The position numbers and the translations under genes were made by a program. The notes under the pieces are model-generated. The model saw only the letters and a list, made by a program, of their open reading frames with translations, was not told the origin of the DNA and searched no databases. Positions 9,346 to 18,704 of a DNA stretch of 64,000 bases are shown here, piece by piece. Every line of letters begins with the position of its first letter. Position 1 is the first letter of the stretch. Source of the DNA: an uncultured Bacteroides sp. (GTDB lineage: Bacteria > Bacteroidota > Bacteroidia > Bacteroidales > Bacteroidaceae); NCBI GenBank assembly GCA_949289295.1, contig CASENM010000004.1:1-64000 (forward strand). The letters are read 5' to 3'.

Positions 9346-11016
9346 ATGAAAAATAACAACAAACAATTCATGCCATTTTTGCTGGCGGTCTGCCTGGTGG
9401 CAGGTATAGCCATCGGCACATTCTATGCCAACCATTTCTCGGGAAACAAGCTTGGCATCATCAATACCTCGTCGAACAAGCTGAGCGCACTGCTGCACAT
9501 CATCGACGACCAGTATGTGGATACCGTAAACATCTCAGAACTGGTAGAAGAAGCTATGCCTCAGATTCTATCAGAACTGGACCCGCACTCTTCGTACATC
9601 CCGGCAAAAGATCTGGAAACAGTAACGGCCGATCTGAAAGGAAGTTTCAGCGGAATCGGCATCCAGTTCACAATCCAGGACGACACCATCCATGTAAACA
9701 ATGTCATCCAGGGAGGTCCTTCTGAAAAAGTGGGACTGATGGCAGGCGACCGCATCATCGAAATAGACGATTCTGCCTTCGTGGGGAAAATCGTGACCAA
9801 CGAAGAATCCATGAAACGGCTGAAAGGGCCGAAAGGAAGCAAGGTGAAGCTGGGAATCTACCGCCCGGGAGAAAAAGAGACCCTCCACTTCACTGTTGTA
9901 AGAGGAGACATTCCGGTGAAGAGTGTGGATGCCGCCTATATGGTCAATGACAAGTTCGGATATATCAGAGTCAACAAGTTCGGAGAAACCACTTATCCCG
10001 AGTTGCTGATTGCCCTGGCCAAACTGAATCAGGAGAATTGCAAAGGACTGATTATCGACCTGCGCGGAAACACCGGAGGATATATGGCCGCCGCCATCCA
10101 GATGGTCAATGAATTTCTGCCCAACAACCGGCTGATAGTCTACACGCAAGGCCGTAAATCTCCCCGGGAAAACTATAGCTCAAACGGAACAGGAAGCAAC
10201 CAGGACATGCCACTGGTCGTACTGGTAGACGAAGGTTCCGCCTCAGCCAGCGAGATTTTCGCCGGAGCGATACAGGACAACGACCGGGGAACCATCATCG
10301 GGCGCCGCTCGTTCGGAAAAGGATTGGTACAGCAACCCATTGAATTCAGCGACGGCTCGGCCATCCGGCTCACCATCGCCCGCTATTATACCCCGTCAGG
10401 ACGCTGCATCCAAAAGCCTTACGAGAAAGGGAAGGAGGATGAATACGAACTGGATTTGCTGACACGCTATGAACATGGAGAATTTTTCTCCGCAGACAGC
10501 ATCAAGCAGAACAAAAATGAAATCTATTATACCAGCCTGGGGCGTCCGGTGTATGGCGGAGGAGGCATCATGCCCGACATCTTTGTCCCTCAAGATACGG
10601 CTGGAATGACTTCCTATTTCAGAATGGCTGCCAACAAAGGACTACTGATCCGCTATACATTCGACTATACAGACCATAACCGCCAAAAACTGCAGGAATA
10701 TGATTCTGCCGAGAAGCTGGAGGCTTATCTCAAAACACAAAATTTGCTCTACCAGTTTGCCACATGGGCAGAAAAGAAAGGACTGAAACGCCGTAACAAT
10801 CTGATGATGAAGTCAAGAGAATTGTTTGAACTGAGTCTTTACGGTAACATCATCTATAATATGCTGGGAATGGAAGCATATATAGAGTTCCTGAACGAAA
10901 CGGACAAAACAGTATTGAAAGCGTTGGAAGTGCTGGAAAAAGAGGAATCGTTCCCACAAGCCCCCGACGAACCTAACGCCCCGGAGAAAAATGACAGAAA
11001 AGCAACTGCTGCGTAA
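9346..11016 (+). CDS. S41-family carboxy-terminal processing protease with PDZ domain
   Basis: 556 residues. An N-terminal signal-anchor (about 8-28) points to the periplasm. A PDZ domain follows (about 85-175, SGIGIQF...GGPSEKVGLMAGD). The S41 core carries the Ser/Lys dyad: Ser300 within GSASASEIF and Lys325 in SFGKGLVQ, 25 residues apart as in E. coli Prc. Such proteases trim or degrade proteins through their C termini. The C-terminal 130 residues are charged, with no recognised domain. The 3' end overlaps the next gene by 26 bp. Confidence 0.95.
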   Translation: MKNNNKQFMPFLLAVCLVAGIAIGTFYANHFSGNKLGIINTSSNKLSALLHIIDDQYVDTVNISELVEEAMPQILSELDPHSSYIPAKDLETVTADLKGSFSGIGIQFTIQDDTIHVNNVIQGGPSEKVGLMAGDRIIEIDDSAFVGKIVTNEESMKRLKGPKGSKVKLGIYRPGEKETLHFTVVRGDIPVKSVDAAYMVNDKFGYIRVNKFGETTYPELLIALAKLNQENCKGLIIDLRGNTGGYMAAAIQMVNEFLPNNRLIVYTQGRKSPRENYSSNGTGSNQDMPLVVLVDEGSASASEIFAGAIQDNDRGTIIGRRSFGKGLVQQPIEFSDGSAIRLTIARYYTPSGRCIQKPYEKGKEDEYELDLLTRYEHGEFFSADSIKQNKNEIYYTSLGRPVYGGGGIMPDIFVPQDTAGMTSYFRMAANKGLLIRYTFDYTDHNRQKLQEYDSAEKLEAYLKTQNLLYQFATWAEKKGLKRRNNLMMKSRELFELSLYGNIIYNMLGMEAYIEFLNETDKTVLKALEVLEKEESFPQAPDEPNAPEKNDRKATAA

Positions 11017-11557
11017 ACGAATCGCCGCACAGAAAAAACAATATACACCGGCGCAACTGTCCGGATGGTCTTCCAGCCTGCTCGAAAAGCTGGAAAGCCA
11101 TCCGCTGTTCCGGTCAGCACAAACCCTCTTCCTGTATTACTCGCTGTCTGATGAAGTACAGACGCATGAATTCATCAGAAAATGGAGTCAGGAAAAACGT
11201 ATCGTACTCCCGGTTGTCAGTGGAGACAATCTGGAACTGAGATATTTTACTGACACCCAGTCTCTGAAAAAAGGATGTTTCGGAATCGGAGAGCCGACAG
11301 ACGGACAACTTGCAGAAGAAAACGAAATTGACCTGGCCCTCATTCCTGGAGTGGCATTCGACCGCCTCGGAAACCGGCTGGGAAGAGGAAAAGGGTATTA
11401 TGACCGCACTCTGAAAAGGCTCGGACACGCTTACCGCATCGGGATATGTTTCGATTTTCAGATACAGGAAAAAGTGCCTACAGAAGAAAATGACTGCCGC
11501 ATGGATGAAGTGTGGACGGAAAACGGGCCCATCAGCAAAAAACAATATCCACAATGA
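10991..11557 (+). CDS. 5-formyltetrahydrofolate cyclo-ligase
   Basis: 188 residues. The enzyme uses ATP to turn 5-formyl-THF into 5,10-methenyl-THF, rescuing stalled folate. The start MTEKQLLRKRIAAQKKQY and the signature GNRLGRGKGYYDRTL near residue 130 are diagnostic. It overlaps the S41 protease by 26 bp at its start and the convergent DciA-like gene by 26 bp at its end. That leaves no room for an ordinary terminator between the two convergent operons. Confidence 0.93.
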   Translation: MTEKQLLRKRIAAQKKQYTPAQLSGWSSSLLEKLESHPLFRSAQTLFLYYSLSDEVQTHEFIRKWSQEKRIVLPVVSGDNLELRYFTDTQSLKKGCFGIGEPTDGQLAEENEIDLALIPGVAFDRLGNRLGRGKGYYDRTLKRLGHAYRIGICFDFQIQEKVPTEENDCRMDEVWTENGPISKKQYPQ

Positions 11558-11822
11558 CTTGCGAACCGACCTGCGCGTTCAGATTACGAACAAGCATTTC
11601 ACGGGCCATCAGCAACTCTTGTCTCACCACCGACGAGGAAAGGTGCACATAAAGCACTTGCCGACGGATATAAAGATTGGTTGTATATCGGGTAATGGCA
11701 GGTCCTACCACATCTTTCCAGGCATCTACCAGACGATACTCATTGAGCGGGGTCTCCAACCCTTCCTGACGAAGATAACGCCGGAGCACATCTCCCAAAA
11801 GTTCGGTTTTGTTCCGCTTCAT
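11532..11822 (-). CDS. DUF721 / DciA-like protein
   Basis: 96 residues with the DUF721 pattern (LGDVLRRYLRQEGLETPLNE, then AWKDVVGPAITRYT). DciA proteins are helicase operators that help load DnaB where DnaC/DnaI are absent, so a replication role is plausible but inferred. Its ATG overlaps the recF stop by 4 bp, so the two are translationally coupled. The 3' end overlaps the convergent cyclo-ligase gene. Confidence 0.85.
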   Translation of the reverse strand: MKRNKTELLGDVLRRYLRQEGLETPLNEYRLVDAWKDVVGPAITRYTTNLYIRRQVLYVHLSSSVVRQELLMAREMLVRNLNAQVGSQVIVDIVFC

Positions 11823-12934
11823 ACCTCATCCTCCTTCCGTTCGGACACAGTTCCGCCGTCAACCTCAAACAGCTTATAGTCTCCTTCTATTTTTTTCAGG
11901 ATTTTGTCCAAATGGTCACGATTGGTGTCTGTAATGAAAATTTGTCCGAAATTGTCGCCGGCCACCAGCTTCACAATCTGTTCCACACGCAACGCATCCA
12001 ACTTGTCAAAAATATCATCCAGAAGTACCAGAGGAACAGTCCGGTTTCCTGTCCGCTTCAAGAACTCAAACTGAGCCAGCTTCAAGGCAATCAGATATGT
12101 CTTGTTCTGACCTTGTGAACCTTCGCGCTTAATCGGAAAATCACCGAGACGCATCACCAAATCATCTTTATGGATTCCCTTAAGCGAAAAACCCATAATC
12201 CGGTCTTTCGGACGGCTCTCCCGAAGCTGTCCCAAAAGATCGCCCTGCGCAACGCATGACTGATACGACAGACTCACCTGCTCCTGATTCTGCGAGATAT
12301 AAGAATAATATGACTGAAAAATCGGAATAAACTCTTCAATAAACTTCTTCCGTTTGGCGTATACAGTTTCACCCGCAACCGCCATCATCTCTTCCCACAC
12401 CGCCACAAGCTCATCTTCCGGCTCCACCTCAGACTTGAGCAAAGTGTTACGCTGCAGAAGAGCCTTATTATAACGAATCAATGCATCCAGATAATCACGG
12501 TCGAACTGAGAAATCACCACATCCATAAAACGACGGCGTTCCTCGCTCCCCCCGGCAATCAGCAGAGAGTCTGAAGGGGAAACCAGAACTAAAGGAATCA
12601 GTCCGATATGATCGGAGAAACGGGTATATTCCTTTTTATTCCGCTTGAACTTCTTTTTCTGACGAAGTTTCAATCCACAATACACCTCTTCCGGCTCACC
12701 GGAATCTGTCTCATAAAACCCCTGCAGTACAAAAAACTCCTGCCCGTGACGGATATTTTGAGAATCAATGGGGTTGGTTGCACTCTTGCAGAAAGAAAGA
12801 TAATAGACCGCATCCATCAGGTTCGTCTTTCCCATTCCGTTTTTCCCGATAATGCAGTTCATCTTCCGTGAAAAATCAAGCTCCACTTGCTCCAGATTCT
12901 TATAATTGAGAATAGATATCCGTTTTAACCACAT
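11819..12934 (-). CDS. recF: DNA replication and repair protein RecF
   Basis: 371 residues. The N-terminal Walker A motif is at residues 30-38 (GKNGMGKTN) and follows MWLKRISILNYKNLEQVELD. The ABC signature and Walker B region (VPLVLLDDIFDKLD) lie near residue 300. RecF binds ssDNA/dsDNA junctions and, with RecO and RecR, loads RecA at gaps. Unlike the dnaA-dnaN-recF layout of many bacteria, here recF leads a two-gene operon with the DciA-like gene. Confidence 0.96.
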   Translation of the reverse strand: MWLKRISILNYKNLEQVELDFSRKMNCIIGKNGMGKTNLMDAVYYLSFCKSATNPIDSQNIRHGQEFFVLQGFYETDSGEPEEVYCGLKLRQKKKFKRNKKEYTRFSDHIGLIPLVLVSPSDSLLIAGGSEERRRFMDVVISQFDRDYLDALIRYNKALLQRNTLLKSEVEPEDELVAVWEEMMAVAGETVYAKRKKFIEEFIPIFQSYYSYISQNQEQVSLSYQSCVAQGDLLGQLRESRPKDRIMGFSLKGIHKDDLVMRLGDFPIKREGSQGQNKTYLIALKLAQFEFLKRTGNRTVPLVLLDDIFDKLDALRVEQIVKLVAGDNFGQIFITDTNRDHLDKILKKIEGDYKLFEVDGGTVSERKEDEV

Positions 12935-12956
12935 ATTTTCCCTTTAGTTTGAGATA

Positions 12957-12964
12957 CAAAAATA
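12957..12964 (-). promoter_or_regulatory. -7 promoter element for recF
   Basis: TATTTTTG on the minus strand matches TAnnTTTG, 23 bp before the recF start. The region is A/T-rich, so a chance match is possible. Confidence 0.4.
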
Positions 12965-13027
12965 AGAATAAAAGGACGATTGATAAAAAAACTTGGCCGC
13001 AAATTTCATTTATAAGCATAAATAAAC

Positions 13028-13035
13028 TACTTTTG
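13028..13035 (+). promoter_or_regulatory. -7 promoter element for the TPR gene
   Basis: TACTTTTG matches TAnnTTTG and lies 46 bp before the start codon, in the divergent region with recF. Confidence 0.55.
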
Positions 13036-13081
13036 CCATCTGAAAATTCAAAACAAAGAAATAATAAAAACAAAGATAGAA

Positions 13082-13759
13082 ATGACTGAACAAAAACACA
13101 CTCATGAACCATTGAATGTAGACGAAGCACTTTCCACTTCAGAAGCATTCCTGATCAAGAACAAAAATGTATTGCTGGGAGCTGTAGTCGCTCTGGTAGT
13201 AGTTGTGGGAGGTTTTCTGGCATACAACCACTTCATTGCCGAACCCAAAGAGGTGAAAGCGTCTGAAGCCATTTTCAAGGGAGAACAATATTTTGGAATC
13301 GACCAGTTCGAAATAGCCCTGAACGGTGACAGCCTGGGATATGCCGGTTTTGTGAAACTGGCTGATGAATTCAGCGGAACAGATGCCGGAAATCTGGCCA
13401 ACGCCTACGCAGGTATCTGCTATGCGCAATTGGGCAAATATGAGGATGCCGTAAAATACCTTGACAAATTCAGCGGAAACGATGCACTGGCAGCTCCGGC
13501 CATACTCGGTACATTGGGCAACTGCTACGCACAATTGGGAGAATTGGACAAGGCGGCCAGCACATTGCAAGATGCAGCCAAACGGGCAAACAGCATGGTT
13601 CTGAGTCCGGTTTACCTGATTCAGGCCGGACAGATTCTGGAGAAACAAGGGAAGAACGAAGAAGCTGTAAAAGTTTATCAGGAAATAAAGACTCAATATG
13701 CCAATTCCTATCAGGCAATGGACATTGACAAATATATTGAACGTGCTTCTTTGAAGTGA
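13082..13759 (+). CDS. membrane-anchored tetratricopeptide-repeat protein (YfgM-like)
   Basis: 225 residues. A cytoplasmic N-terminal tail is followed by one transmembrane segment (about 29-50) and then a periplasmic TPR region (GNLANAYAGICYAQLGKYED, then LGNCYAQLGELDKA). The layout resembles E. coli YfgM, which works with the Sec translocon and periplasmic chaperones, but that role is only an analogy here. It is divergent from recF and is followed by a strong terminator before ribH. Confidence 0.85.
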   Translation: MTEQKHTHEPLNVDEALSTSEAFLIKNKNVLLGAVVALVVVVGGFLAYNHFIAEPKEVKASEAIFKGEQYFGIDQFEIALNGDSLGYAGFVKLADEFSGTDAGNLANAYAGICYAQLGKYEDAVKYLDKFSGNDALAAPAILGTLGNCYAQLGELDKAASTLQDAAKRANSMVLSPVYLIQAGQILEKQGKNEEAVKVYQEIKTQYANSYQAMDIDKYIERASLK

Positions 13760-13800
13760 TAATTTCTCTGAAAGAATTTCCATTTACATACGCTTAAACG

Positions 13801-13845
13801 ATAAAGCGAAGAATCTGAACGCAACAACTGGATTCTTCGCTTTAT
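13801..13845 (+). terminator. intrinsic terminator after the TPR gene
   Basis: A perfect 15-bp stem (ATAAAGCGAAGAATC with its complement at 13831-13845) and a 15-nt loop lie between the TPR stop and ribH. The stem ends in TTTAT, a weak U-run. Confidence 0.75.
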
Positions 13846-13879
13846 TTATATCTCAATCCGTTATCAAAAATTTCACGTT

Positions 13880-14374
13880 ATGGCAACAGCTTATCACAAC
13901 TTATCAGACTATGATTTCAATTCGGTTCCCGATGCATCAGCAATGCGTTTCGGAATTGTCGTTTCTGAATGGAACTACCCGATTACCGGTGCCCTGATGG
14001 AGGGAGCAATAAAAACGCTCAAGAAACACGGCGCAAAAGACGAGAATATCCTGGTCTACACCGTTCCCGGAAGTTTTGAACTTACATTCGGGTCCTCCCA
14101 ATTCATCAAAAGCGGGAAAGTAGACGCTGTAATTGCATTGGGGTGCGTAATTCGCGGAGAGACTCCACACTTCGATTATGTATGCAGCGGCGCGACCCAA
14201 GGAATTACCCAATTGAATGCGACACAAGACATTCCTGTCATTTACGGACTGATTACCACCAACAATATGCAACAGGCAGAAGACCGTGCCGGAGGGAAAT
14301 TAGGGAACAAAGGAGACGAATGTGCAGTTACTGCAATAAAAATGGTGGATTTTGTTTGCAGATTAAGAAAATAG
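13880..14374 (+). CDS. ribH: 6,7-dimethyl-8-ribityllumazine synthase
   Basis: 164 residues. The enzyme joins the pyrimidine intermediate with dihydroxybutanone phosphate in the penultimate step of riboflavin synthesis and usually forms icosahedral shells. Family marks are FGIVVSEWN near the N terminus, VPGSFELT, and the catalytic-histidine segment [15 protein letters not shown]. It stands apart from other rib genes. No FMN riboswitch is visible in the short upstream region, and a terminator separates it from the TPR gene. Confidence 0.96.
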   Translation: MATAYHNLSDYDFNSVPDASAMRFGIVVSEWNYPITGALMEGAIKTLKKHGAKDENILVYTVPGSFELTFGSSQFIKSGKVDAVIALGCVIRGETPHFDYVCSGATQGITQLNATQDIPVIYGLITTNNMQQAEDRAGGKLGNKGDECAVTAIKMVDFVCRLRK

Positions 14375-14385
14375 TTATACCTTTG
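14355..14385 (+). promoter_or_regulatory. promoter for the tRNA-Tyr/tRNA-Gly cluster
   Basis: TTTG at 14355-14358, then 19 bp, then TACCTTTG at 14378-14385: a full match to the Bacteroides -33/-7 consensus. The -33 box lies inside the last codons of ribH. Transcription would start about 30 bp before the first tRNA. Confidence 0.75.
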
Positions 14386-14420
14386 CAACGCAATTGAAAA
14401 AAGACATTTTGATTGTGTTT

Positions 14421-14503
14421 GGGCAAGTACCAGAGTGGCCAAATGGGGCAGACTGTAAATCTGCTGGCTTATGCCTTCGGTGGTTCGAATCCATCCTTGC
14501 CCA
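14421..14503 (+). tRNA. tRNA-Tyr(GTA), copy 1
   Basis: 83 nt, class II with a long variable arm. The acceptor stem is GGGCAAG/CTTGCCC, and the anticodon loop CTGTAAA gives GTA at 14455-14457. The T loop TTCGAAT is standard. CCA is not encoded (ACC then T-run). Confidence 0.96.
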
Positions 14504-14510
14504 CCTTTTT

Positions 14511-14583
14511 GCGGAAGTAGCTCAGTCGATAGAGCATTAGCCTTCCAAGCTGAGGGTCGCGGGTTTGAGTCCCGTCTTCCGCT
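14511..14583 (+). tRNA. tRNA-Gly(TCC), copy 1
   Basis: 73 nt. The acceptor stem is GCGGAAG/CTTCCGC and the anticodon loop CTTCCAA reads TCC. It differs from copy 2 by one base in the D loop (C versus T in CAGTYGATAG). CCA is not encoded. Confidence 0.96.
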
Positions 14584-14597
14584 CTACATTTTTGTCA

Positions 14598-14680
14598 GGG
14601 CAAGTACCAGAGTGGCCAAATGGGGCAGACTGTAAATCTGCTGGCTTATGCCTTCGGTGGTTCGAATCCATCCTTGCCCA
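14598..14680 (+). tRNA. tRNA-Tyr(GTA), copy 2
   Basis: Identical to copy 1 and placed 177 bp downstream of it. Same class II structure and anticodon. Confidence 0.96.
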
Positions 14681-14687
14681 CCTTTTT

Positions 14688-14760
14688 GCGGAAGTAGCTC
14701 AGTTGATAGAGCATTAGCCTTCCAAGCTGAGGGTCGCGGGTTTGAGTCCCGTCTTCCGCT
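14688..14760 (+). tRNA. tRNA-Gly(TCC), copy 2
   Basis: Same as copy 1 except one D-loop base, and 177 bp downstream of it. Last gene of the four-tRNA transcript. Confidence 0.96.
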
Positions 14761-14764
14761 CTAT

Positions 14765-14801
14765 AAAAAAGAGATTGTCCTTATAAGGCAATCTCTTTTT
14801 T
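14765..14801. terminator. terminator after the tRNA cluster
   Basis: A stem made of AAAAAAGAGATTG and its complement is continued by the palindromic CCTTATAAGG, with T-runs on both strands. It lies between the tRNA cluster and the convergent gcvT, so it can stop transcription from both sides. Confidence 0.85.
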
Positions 14802-14815
14802 TATAAACACTTTCA

Positions 14816-15904
14816 TTATTTTCTGAAAGGCGGTTTCACCACTTTCATCTTCAATTTCCGCCCACGGTTATCCAAATAGATTTCAGTACCTACTTTGGCA
14901 AAGTCAGTCTTTACATATCCAAGTCCGATACCTGTTTTCCGGATGGGAGACATTGTCCCCGAAGTGATATGCCCGATTTCATTCCCATCCATATCCACCA
15001 ACTTATAGCCCTGGCGAGGAATGCCACGGTCAATCATCTCAAGTCCTACCAACTTGCGGGAAACACCTTCCTCCTTCTGTGCCGCCAGAATCTGACGAGC
15101 CGTAAAATTCTTTCCTTCCACAAACTTGGTAATCCACCCCAAACCAGCCTCTATCGGCGAAGTATGGTCATCTATATCGTTTCCATACAGACAAAATCCC
15201 ATCTCCAGACGAAGAGTATCGCGAGCACCTAATCCTATGGGCCTGATTCCAAATTCAGAACCGGCCTCAAACACCGCATTCCAAACTTTCATGGCATCTT
15301 CCGGATAGAAATACAGTTCAAAGCCACCTGCACCGGTATAGCCTGTATTGGAAATAATCACTTCGGGCACACCTGCCAACTCGCCCACCTTAAAGGTATA
15401 ATAAGCTATCTCCGAAAGATTAACCGAAGTAAGTTTCTGAAGTGTCGGCAATGCTTTCGGTCCCTGTACAGCAAGCTGCGCTATACGGTCGGATGAGTTC
15501 TCCAACTCCGCTCCTACGCGATTATGAGAAACGCACCAGTCCCAATCCTTTTCAATATTTGCCGCATTTACAACCATCATATACTTTCCGTTTCCGTAAT
15601 CATATATCACCAAATCGTCGACAATCCCCCCCGTTTCATTGGGCATACACGAATATTGTACTTTTCCCGGAATCAGAGCAGCGACATTATTCGAGGTCAC
15701 TTCCTGCAGAAACTCAAGCGCATGCGGCCCTTTCACCCAAAACTCACCCATGTGGGACACATCAAATACCCCTACCCCGTTACATACAGTCAAATGTTCT
15801 TCAATGATACCCGTCGGGTATTCAATCGGCATATTGTAGCCGGCAAAATCATGCATTTTTGCACCGAGAGCGATATGAGTCCCGGTAAATGGAGTTGTTT
15901 TCAT
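14816..15904 (-). CDS. gcvT: aminomethyltransferase (glycine cleavage system T protein)
   Basis: 362 residues, full length. T protein releases ammonia from the aminomethyl-lipoyl H protein and passes the one-carbon unit to tetrahydrofolate. The N-terminal [20 protein letters not shown], the [11 protein letters not shown] segment and [13 protein letters not shown] near residue 230 are typical. No gcvH, gcvP or glycine riboswitch is seen in the window, so the other subunits lie elsewhere. A hairpin at 15944-16006 separates it from pepT upstream. Confidence 0.96.
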   Translation of the reverse strand: MKTTPFTGTHIALGAKMHDFAGYNMPIEYPTGIIEEHLTVCNGVGVFDVSHMGEFWVKGPHALEFLQEVTSNNVAALIPGKVQYSCMPNETGGIVDDLVIYDYGNGKYMMVVNAANIEKDWDWCVSHNRVGAELENSSDRIAQLAVQGPKALPTLQKLTSVNLSEIAYYTFKVGELAGVPEVIISNTGYTGAGGFELYFYPEDAMKVWNAVFEAGSEFGIRPIGLGARDTLRLEMGFCLYGNDIDDHTSPIEAGLGWITKFVEGKNFTARQILAAQKEEGVSRKLVGLEMIDRGIPRQGYKLVDMDGNEIGHITSGTMSPIRKTGIGLGYVKTDFAKVGTEIYLDNRGRKLKMKVVKPPFRK

Positions 15905-15943
15905 AAAAGAATAAGATAAATTAAGGTTATTGATAAAACAAAA

Positions 15944-16006
15944 GAGGCAGTCTCAAAATGAGTTATGCCCCATAAAAAAGAATATGGTTCATTTTGAGAC
16001 AACCTC
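15944..16006. terminator. GAGGCTGTCT-family hairpin between pepT and gcvT
   Basis: Arms at 15944-15961 and 15989-16006 pair over 18 bp with two mismatches (GAGGCAGTCTCAAAATGA type). It directly follows the pepT stop codon on the minus strand. Close relatives occur at 18705-18773 and 44647-44697. Confidence 0.65.
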
Positions 16007-16024
16007 GCCTGCCTGAAAATACGA

Positions 16025-17251
16025 TCAATATCTTCGGGCTGTCAATTCTGCAATTTTCACAATCACCTTCATAGCCTTTTCAATAGACTGAACCGGCACA
16101 AACTCATAGCGCCCATGAAAATTCAGACCACCGGCAAAAAGATTCGGACACGGCAACCCTTTGAACGAAAGCTGTGCACCGTCCGTTCCGCCACGGATAG
16201 CTTTTACTTTCGGCTCGACACCAGCCTCCTGCATCGCCGCAAAAGCAAGATCAATGATATGCATCAAAGGTTCTACCTGCTGACGCATATTATAATACTG
16301 ATCCTTCAGAACAACTGTCACCGTACCCGACCCATACTTTCCGTTCAGCTTGTCCGCACATTCAGACATCAAGGCCTTACGGGCTTCAAATTTTTGGCGG
16401 TCATGATCGCGGATAATATAATTGAGAGTCGTATGCTCCACCTCACCGTCCATACCCACGAGATGGAAAAAGCCTTCGTAGCCTTCTGTGGCGGCCGGAA
16501 TTTCCTTTTCCGGAAGCATAGACACAAACTCATTAGCTACCAACAACGAATTAATCATCTTATTCTTCGCATATCCCGGATGCACATTCAGCCCTTTCAC
16601 ATGGACAACCGCCGAAGCCGCATTGAAATTTTCAAACTCCAGTTCGCCTACTTCCCCGCCATCCATGGTATAAGCCCATTTAGCTCCGAATTTCTCCACA
16701 TCAAACTTATGTGCACCCAATCCGATTTCCTCGTCCGGATTAAAACCAATACGGATATCTCCATGTGAAATCTCAGGATGCTCCATCAGATAAGCGACAG
16801 CACCCACAATCTCGGCAATTCCGGCCTTATCGTCCGCTCCCAACAACGTATGCCCGTCGGCTACTATCAAATCTTCACCTACATGATCGAGCAGTTCGGG
16901 AAAGTTTTTCGGAGAAAGCACGATATTCTCCTCTTCACACAACACGATGTCACTTCCGTCATACTTTCCGACAATTCTCGGCTTCACGTTCTCACCGCTC
17001 ATGTCCGGACTCGTATCCATGTGAGCGATGAACCCGATAACAGGAATCGGACGGTCCACATTCGAAGGAAGTGTAGCAAACAGATAACCGTTCTCATCCA
17101 AAGAAATATCTTTAAGTCCCAAATCTTCCAGTTCAGCTTTCAAATATTTCGCGAAAACCATCTGTTTCTCCGTACTCGGAGTAACCCCTGTCGATTCGTC
17201 CGACTGCGTATCAAAAGTTACATACTTCAAAAAACGTTCAATTACTGTCAT
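16025..17251 (-). CDS. pepT: peptidase T (tripeptide aminopeptidase)
   Basis: 408 residues of the M20B family, which removes N-terminal residues from tripeptides in the cytoplasm. Zinc-site segments are visible: [14 protein letters not shown] near residue 75, [13 protein letters not shown] near 140 with the bridging Asp, and FNPDEEIG near 170 with the catalytic Glu. The C-terminal [13 protein letters not shown] segment also fits. There is no signal peptide. Only a terminator-like hairpin lies between it and gcvT. Confidence 0.96.
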   Translation of the reverse strand: MTVIERFLKYVTFDTQSDESTGVTPSTEKQMVFAKYLKAELEDLGLKDISLDENGYLFATLPSNVDRPIPVIGFIAHMDTSPDMSGENVKPRIVGKYDGSDIVLCEEENIVLSPKNFPELLDHVGEDLIVADGHTLLGADDKAGIAEIVGAVAYLMEHPEISHGDIRIGFNPDEEIGLGAHKFDVEKFGAKWAYTMDGGEVGELEFENFNAASAVVHVKGLNVHPGYAKNKMINSLLVANEFVSMLPEKEIPAATEGYEGFFHLVGMDGEVEHTTLNYIIRDHDRQKFEARKALMSECADKLNGKYGSGTVTVVLKDQYYNMRQQVEPLMHIIDLAFAAMQEAGVEPKVKAIRGGTDGAQLSFKGLPCPNLFAGGLNFHGRYEFVPVQSIEKAMKVIVKIAELTARRY

Positions 17252-17408
17252 AATTCCATTCTTTAATTATAAGGTAAAAATAATGAATACCCTCCGAAAA
17301 GCCAAACGGATTGCTTTTTTTTCACAGACAACAAGGCAGATTAACGACAATACCGCCAAAAATCTGAAAGTATTTCCATCTAACAGACTGTATGTGAATA
17401 AACTTTTG

Positions 17409-17416
17409 TATTTTTG
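17409..17416 (+). promoter_or_regulatory. -7 promoter element for the outer-membrane barrel gene
   Basis: TATTTTTG matches TAnnTTTG, 43 bp before the start codon at 17460. Confidence 0.45.
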
Positions 17417-17459
17417 TGTAATAAACACTTTTTCTCCTACCATTAAACGAACAAATCGC

Positions 17460-18674
17460 ATGAGAAAAAATATACTGCTATGCATCATAGCTACGATACT
17501 GGCCGCAATGCCCGTTATGGCACAAGAATCAGTCCGACAAGACAGCCTGCCAACCTCCAGGACATTGACGAAAAAAGAACTCCGACGACAAAAGATAGCC
17601 CAACGGAATTTCCATTACAACATTCTGGGAGGGCCGAGCTATACACCCGACTTCGGACTGCTCGTAGGCGGAAGCGCACTGATGACATTCCGAATCAATC
17701 CGAAAGATACTGCTATGCGCCGGTCTGTCGTACCCGCCGCACTCGCATTCATGTTCAAAGGGGGACTGAATATTTTTATCAAGCCCCAACTCTTCTTCAA
17801 AGACGACCGTTTCCGCATCTTCGGAATATTCTCCTATAAAAACACGCAGGAGAACTTTTACGGAGTGGGCTACAGCACCAACAAGAATTACGTGAGAAGC
17901 GATACCACCAGCCAATACCGGTACAGCGGGATACAAATCAACCCATGGTTCCTGTTCCGCATCGGAGACAGCAATTTCTTTGCAGGACCGCAGATTGACA
18001 TCACTTACGACCATATTACGGAGCCTGCAAAACACATGGTGGAACATCCCGACTATACACGCGCCGGAGGCACAACGACAGGCTATAAGAATTTCAGTTC
18101 CGGTATCGGCTTTCTGGTCACTTATGATACACGCGATGTACCGGCCAATCCCTACAAAGGCATGTATCTGGATTTCCGCGGACTGATGTACGAAAAGTTT
18201 CTGGGAAGCAACACCAGTTTCTACCGTTTGGAATTTGACTACCGGCAATACAGGACAGTAGGGAAACGGAAAGTACTGGCCTGGACCGTACAAAGCAAAC
18301 ACACATTCGGGAAAAGCAAAAACATCCCACTCAATAAGTATGTATTGAGCGGTTCTCCTTTTGACCTGCGCGGATACTATCTGGGACAATACCGCGACAA
18401 GTCGGCTCATCTTGCCATGGCCGAATATCGTCACATGTTCAATACGGACAAGAGCAACTGGATTAAAAAAGTCATCAACCGCCTCGGATTCGTAGCATGG
18501 GGAGGATGCGGATTCATGGGACCGAACCCGGGAAAAATAGAAGGAGTGCTTCCAAACGCGGGACTTGGATTGCGTATCGAAGTACAACCCCGCATGAATG
18601 TCCGTCTGGATTTAGGACGAGACTTCACCAACAAACAAAACCTGTTTTATTTCAATATGACGGAAGCTTTCTGA
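17460..18674 (+). CDS. BamA/TamA-like (Omp85 family) outer-membrane protein
   Basis: 404 residues from the ATG at 17460; the frame is open 59 codons further but the signal peptide (MRKNILLCIIATILAAMPVM, then AQ) starts here. The mature protein looks like the surface-antigen barrel of Omp85 proteins without POTRA domains: GGPSYTPDFGLLVGGSALMT at the start, YDTRDVPANPYKG in the middle, and GSPFDLRGY for the lid-lock loop RGY motif. BamA-type proteins insert or export outer-membrane proteins. This short form has no assigned role. Confidence 0.8.
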   Translation: MRKNILLCIIATILAAMPVMAQESVRQDSLPTSRTLTKKELRRQKIAQRNFHYNILGGPSYTPDFGLLVGGSALMTFRINPKDTAMRRSVVPAALAFMFKGGLNIFIKPQLFFKDDRFRIFGIFSYKNTQENFYGVGYSTNKNYVRSDTTSQYRYSGIQINPWFLFRIGDSNFFAGPQIDITYDHITEPAKHMVEHPDYTRAGGTTTGYKNFSSGIGFLVTYDTRDVPANPYKGMYLDFRGLMYEKFLGSNTSFYRLEFDYRQYRTVGKRKVLAWTVQSKHTFGKSKNIPLNKYVLSGSPFDLRGYYLGQYRDKSAHLAMAEYRHMFNTDKSNWIKKVINRLGFVAWGGCGFMGPNPGKIEGVLPNAGLGLRIEVQPRMNVRLDLGRDFTNKQNLFYFNMTEAF

Positions 18675-18704
18675 TTATCTCCACACTGCAACAATCAAAA
18701 GGAT

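Noticed and set aside
11819..12934. Replication origin near recF
   Set aside because: No dnaA or dnaN beside it and no cluster of DnaA boxes seen in the 147-bp divergent region.
13846..13879. Possible FMN riboswitch before ribH
   Set aside because: Only 34 bp remain after the terminator, too short for the RFN element, and none of its conserved blocks is seen.
15905..16024. Possible glycine riboswitch before gcvT
   Set aside because: The 120-bp gap is taken up by the GTCTC hairpin, with no tandem aptamer pattern.
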